Assembly (NCBI GenBank): GCA_009746045.1
Contig: RPFO01000041.1
Location: 5,765,323 to 5,829,322, forward strand
Direction: 5' to 3'
Length of the DNA stretch: 64,000 bases
Origin: Mesostigma viride
Lineage: Eukaryota > Streptophyta > Mesostigmatophyceae > Mesostigmatales > Mesostigmataceae
In this document: in pieces, positions 62,487 through 64,000 of the stretch
Numbering within the stretch: the stretch's first letter is position 1
How the letters are laid out: the number at the start of each line of letters is the position of its first letter
Made by a program: the position numbers and the translations under genes
The notes under the pieces: model-generated
Database searches by the model: none
Told to the model about the DNA's origin: nothing
The model's input: only the letters and a program-made list of their open reading frames with translations

Positions 62487-62810
62487 GGCTCCGTCTTTCT
62501 TGATCGGTTGTTTGCTTTTACAGATCCATTTATGCCTCTTCGAGTGACGAGCAGAGCGTTCGAGGGCGGTCTAAGCGCTTTCCACCTTCGAAAACCACGT
62601 CACCGGTCCCCAAACGGCGGATCATACGTGGACCGTCCTACGAATGCCACGTGGAGTGTCTGGGCATCTGGCCGTCCATTCACTTCTCACCCTTCTGGAA
62701 GCCCGTACTAGAGTAATTCAGAGTTCCGGAGCATTCGTTGCTTATTTGAAATTGTCACCCGCTCTCTGACGAAAGGTGTCCCCGTCCTCGCACGCCATTC
62801 TCGCAGCGAT
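62487..62810. promoter_or_regulatory. divergent intergenic region
   Basis: Lies between the divergent KilA-N-like gene and the next gene. It contains CCACGTGG (62650-62657), a perfect palindrome of the E/G-box type, and TTCTGGAA (62692-62699) resembling the TTCTAGAA site elsewhere. No ORF was accepted. Confidence 0.4.
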
Positions 62811-63464
62811 GGAGCTCGGTGAAGGAGAGCCCGCGTCCTACGAGTCCCTCCCCCGGAACTCATCAAAAAGATCGTGGAAAAGTCTTGGCCGTTCGGCGAT
62901 GGCATCAACAAGGCCACGCAGAAAGCGTACGAGGAGGTGAAACGAGAGAAGTTGGAAGAGGAATATCTCAAAACGCGGTACGTGAACTTGGAGCTCGCCG
63001 TTTCCAAAGAGCTGGCGTTTCGTCAGGAGGCCGAGATCGACCGCATCGACCCTCTTCTCGAACAGAGGACGGACGAACAATTGCGAGGGGTGATGGCCGC
63101 CCTCGCGCCCGAAAGGCTCCAAGAGTGCGAGGACGCCGTTTTCACGCCCCGGGGCGACAAAATCCGCAAGATGTGGGCCCTTTGGGAGGAGTTGGAGGAA
63201 GGCATCACGCACGTGATGGAGTTGAGGGTGTCTAACAGCATGAGGCGCAGAGTGGAGGAGCGGCTGTACGACGTCGCCGGGAGGAACTGGACGCTGCAAG
63301 AACGCGCGCACAGTTTCGTGTTCAAGACGTTCAACCAGCTAGAGCGTCAGGAAATCATGGCGGGAAGAAGTACGACCGGATTTCATTGGGAACGTTCCGG
63401 GTGGTGGTCGAGCGCTACGACGCGACACGTGGACCAATATTCGAACACCACCGTGCTTCAATAG
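62811..63464 (+). CDS. F-box-like/coiled-coil protein, with a probable frameshift near the start
   Basis: ATG at 62811 opens MELGEGEPASYESLP, but the rest of the protein is in the frame entered after the C-run at 62851-62855 (PPELIKKIVEKSWPFGDG). One base change in that run would join them. The joined N-terminus would carry LPPELIKKIVEKSW, close to the start of an F-box (LPxELxxxI). The body is rich in Glu, Lys and Arg, with helical stretches (AYEEVKREKLEEEYL, RIDPLLEQRTDEQL) suggesting a coiled coil. It ends at TAG 63464. F-box proteins recruit substrates to SCF ubiquitin ligases and are abundant in several giant viruses. The F-box call is tentative because it depends on a frame that is broken here. 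Confidence 0.55.
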
Positions 63465-63647
63465 TTCTCCTCCTTCGTCCTGGAGACGACGGGGGTTTTG
63501 AAACAGTCGCGAAAGGATACGATGCGCGCGGGCCTCTTGTGTCCGCGAATCCATAGCGTACATGTACGGCGTCTGTCCGTGCAATTCATGCATTATTTAC
63601 GATAATCAATGAACAAACCTTTTCGCATTCACAATGTGTGCACGCCC
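63465..63647. other. no convincing gene
   Basis: Intergenic between the F-box-like gene and the small MGCCCS ORF. A minus-strand frame here has no recognisable feature. Confidence 0.4.
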
Positions 63648-63815
63648 ATGGGTTGTTGTTGTAGCGCAGAAACTGCCGCGAGCGACGATAAAGATATAGG
63701 GTCTACGGTGCGAATGAGCACGGAGGGATCCAAATTGTGCGCCGAGTACGCCTCGGCCCTGCGTTCTGTCCAGAAGGAATCTCCCCCATTGCCGTGCTCT
63801 ACGCGGCCATCCTAA
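63648..63815 (+). CDS. small protein with an N-terminal MGCCCS acylation motif
   Basis: An ATG within the frame that starts at 63609 begins MGCCCSAETAASDD and gives 55 aa. Gly2 followed by three Cys and Ser fits N-myristoylation plus palmitoylation, which would anchor it to membranes. The rest is polar with no known domain. An upstream in-frame ATG at 63609 would bury the motif. The ORF is short, so this is a weak call. Confidence 0.35.
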   Translation: MGCCCSAETAASDDKDIGSTVRMSTEGSKLCAEYASALRSVQKESPPLPCSTRPS

Positions 63816-64000
63816 CGACTCGTTGTCACTTGCGCGTCAGGCGGCGGTATTTTGCGCGGCTTGCGTTCCGTTCTGTCCGAAAAACGAACGTGCGTGGCCC
63901 CTTGTTCCGTCCAGCGAGTGTGGGAGGGCATCTGCGTGTCCGTTATTTACAAGTTCTCAAAATTTTTTACTGTGCGCGACCTAGCGCCTCTTCTTTCGGT
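63816..64000. other. no gene seen at the window end
   Basis: Nothing recognised; a gene may start beyond the window. Confidence 0.4.

Noticed and set aside
63339-63593. Minus-strand 84-codon frame with an ankyrin-like stretch (GQTPYMYAM)
   Set aside because: Only one weak half-repeat is visible, and it overlaps the end of the better-supported gene on the plus strand.

Overview
The window reads as eukaryotic-type DNA. Compact, GC-rich genes resembling those of nucleocytoplasmic giant viruses lie at the edges and in short islands (about 1-2.3 kb, 45.6-49.4 kb, 53.6-54.2 kb and 62.0-63.8 kb). Between them is a very large nest of transposable elements (about 4.7-45.2 kb, then two more copies at 49.4-62.0 kb). 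The island genes are small zinc-ribbon/RING-TRAF-like proteins, an HNH endonuclease with repeated Cys/His knuckles, a KilA-N/BRO-like protein and a possible F-box-like protein. I cannot tell whether this is an endogenised giant-virus region in a protist or algal chromosome, or a giant-virus genome colonised by host-type retroelements. No rRNA, intact tRNA or CRISPR array was seen.

The dominant repeat is one Ty1/copia-like LTR retrotransposon family, present as copies I call A-E plus a 3' fragment G. Its layout is LTR (about 615 bp) - extra ORF ('ORF0', about 240 aa) - gag (CCHC knuckle) - in-frame UGA followed by CUG - pol - about 0.95 kb 3' non-coding region - polypurine tract - LTR. Three things are unusual. 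pol is in the same frame as gag behind a UGA that is kept in all five copies. The domain order in pol is integrase, then an aspartic-protease-like DTN domain, then RT and RNase H. The LTR ends are AGTT...AACT rather than TG...CA, fixed by 5-bp target duplications (CTATA for C, TGTAT for D, GAGCC shared by A and B).

The nest can be ordered. Copy E (plus, 5665-44714) carries a 4-bp-TSD DNA element in its 5' LTR; that element is itself split by a 5.3-kb PAT/Ngaro-like tyrosine-recombinase retroelement with split direct repeats. Copy D (minus, 16657-40682) sits in E pol. Copy C (plus, 17104-28153) sits in a remnant of the DNA element within D's chimeric 3' LTR. A 2.7-kb non-autonomous LTR element H (identical LTRs, TGG primer site) sits in C gag. 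Palindromic foldback elements carrying 3' halves of tRNA-like genes interrupt C pol, D gag, E pol and E's 3' region.

At the right end, copy A (plus) and copy B (minus) lie inverted to each other. A's left flank and B's left flank carry the same 5-bp duplication, so the DNA between them appears to have been inverted by recombination. This separated two parts of the original locus: a zinc-ribbon ORF at 53801-54156 and an acidic-protein ORF at 48902-49445. The right end of B truncates the KilA-N-like gene.
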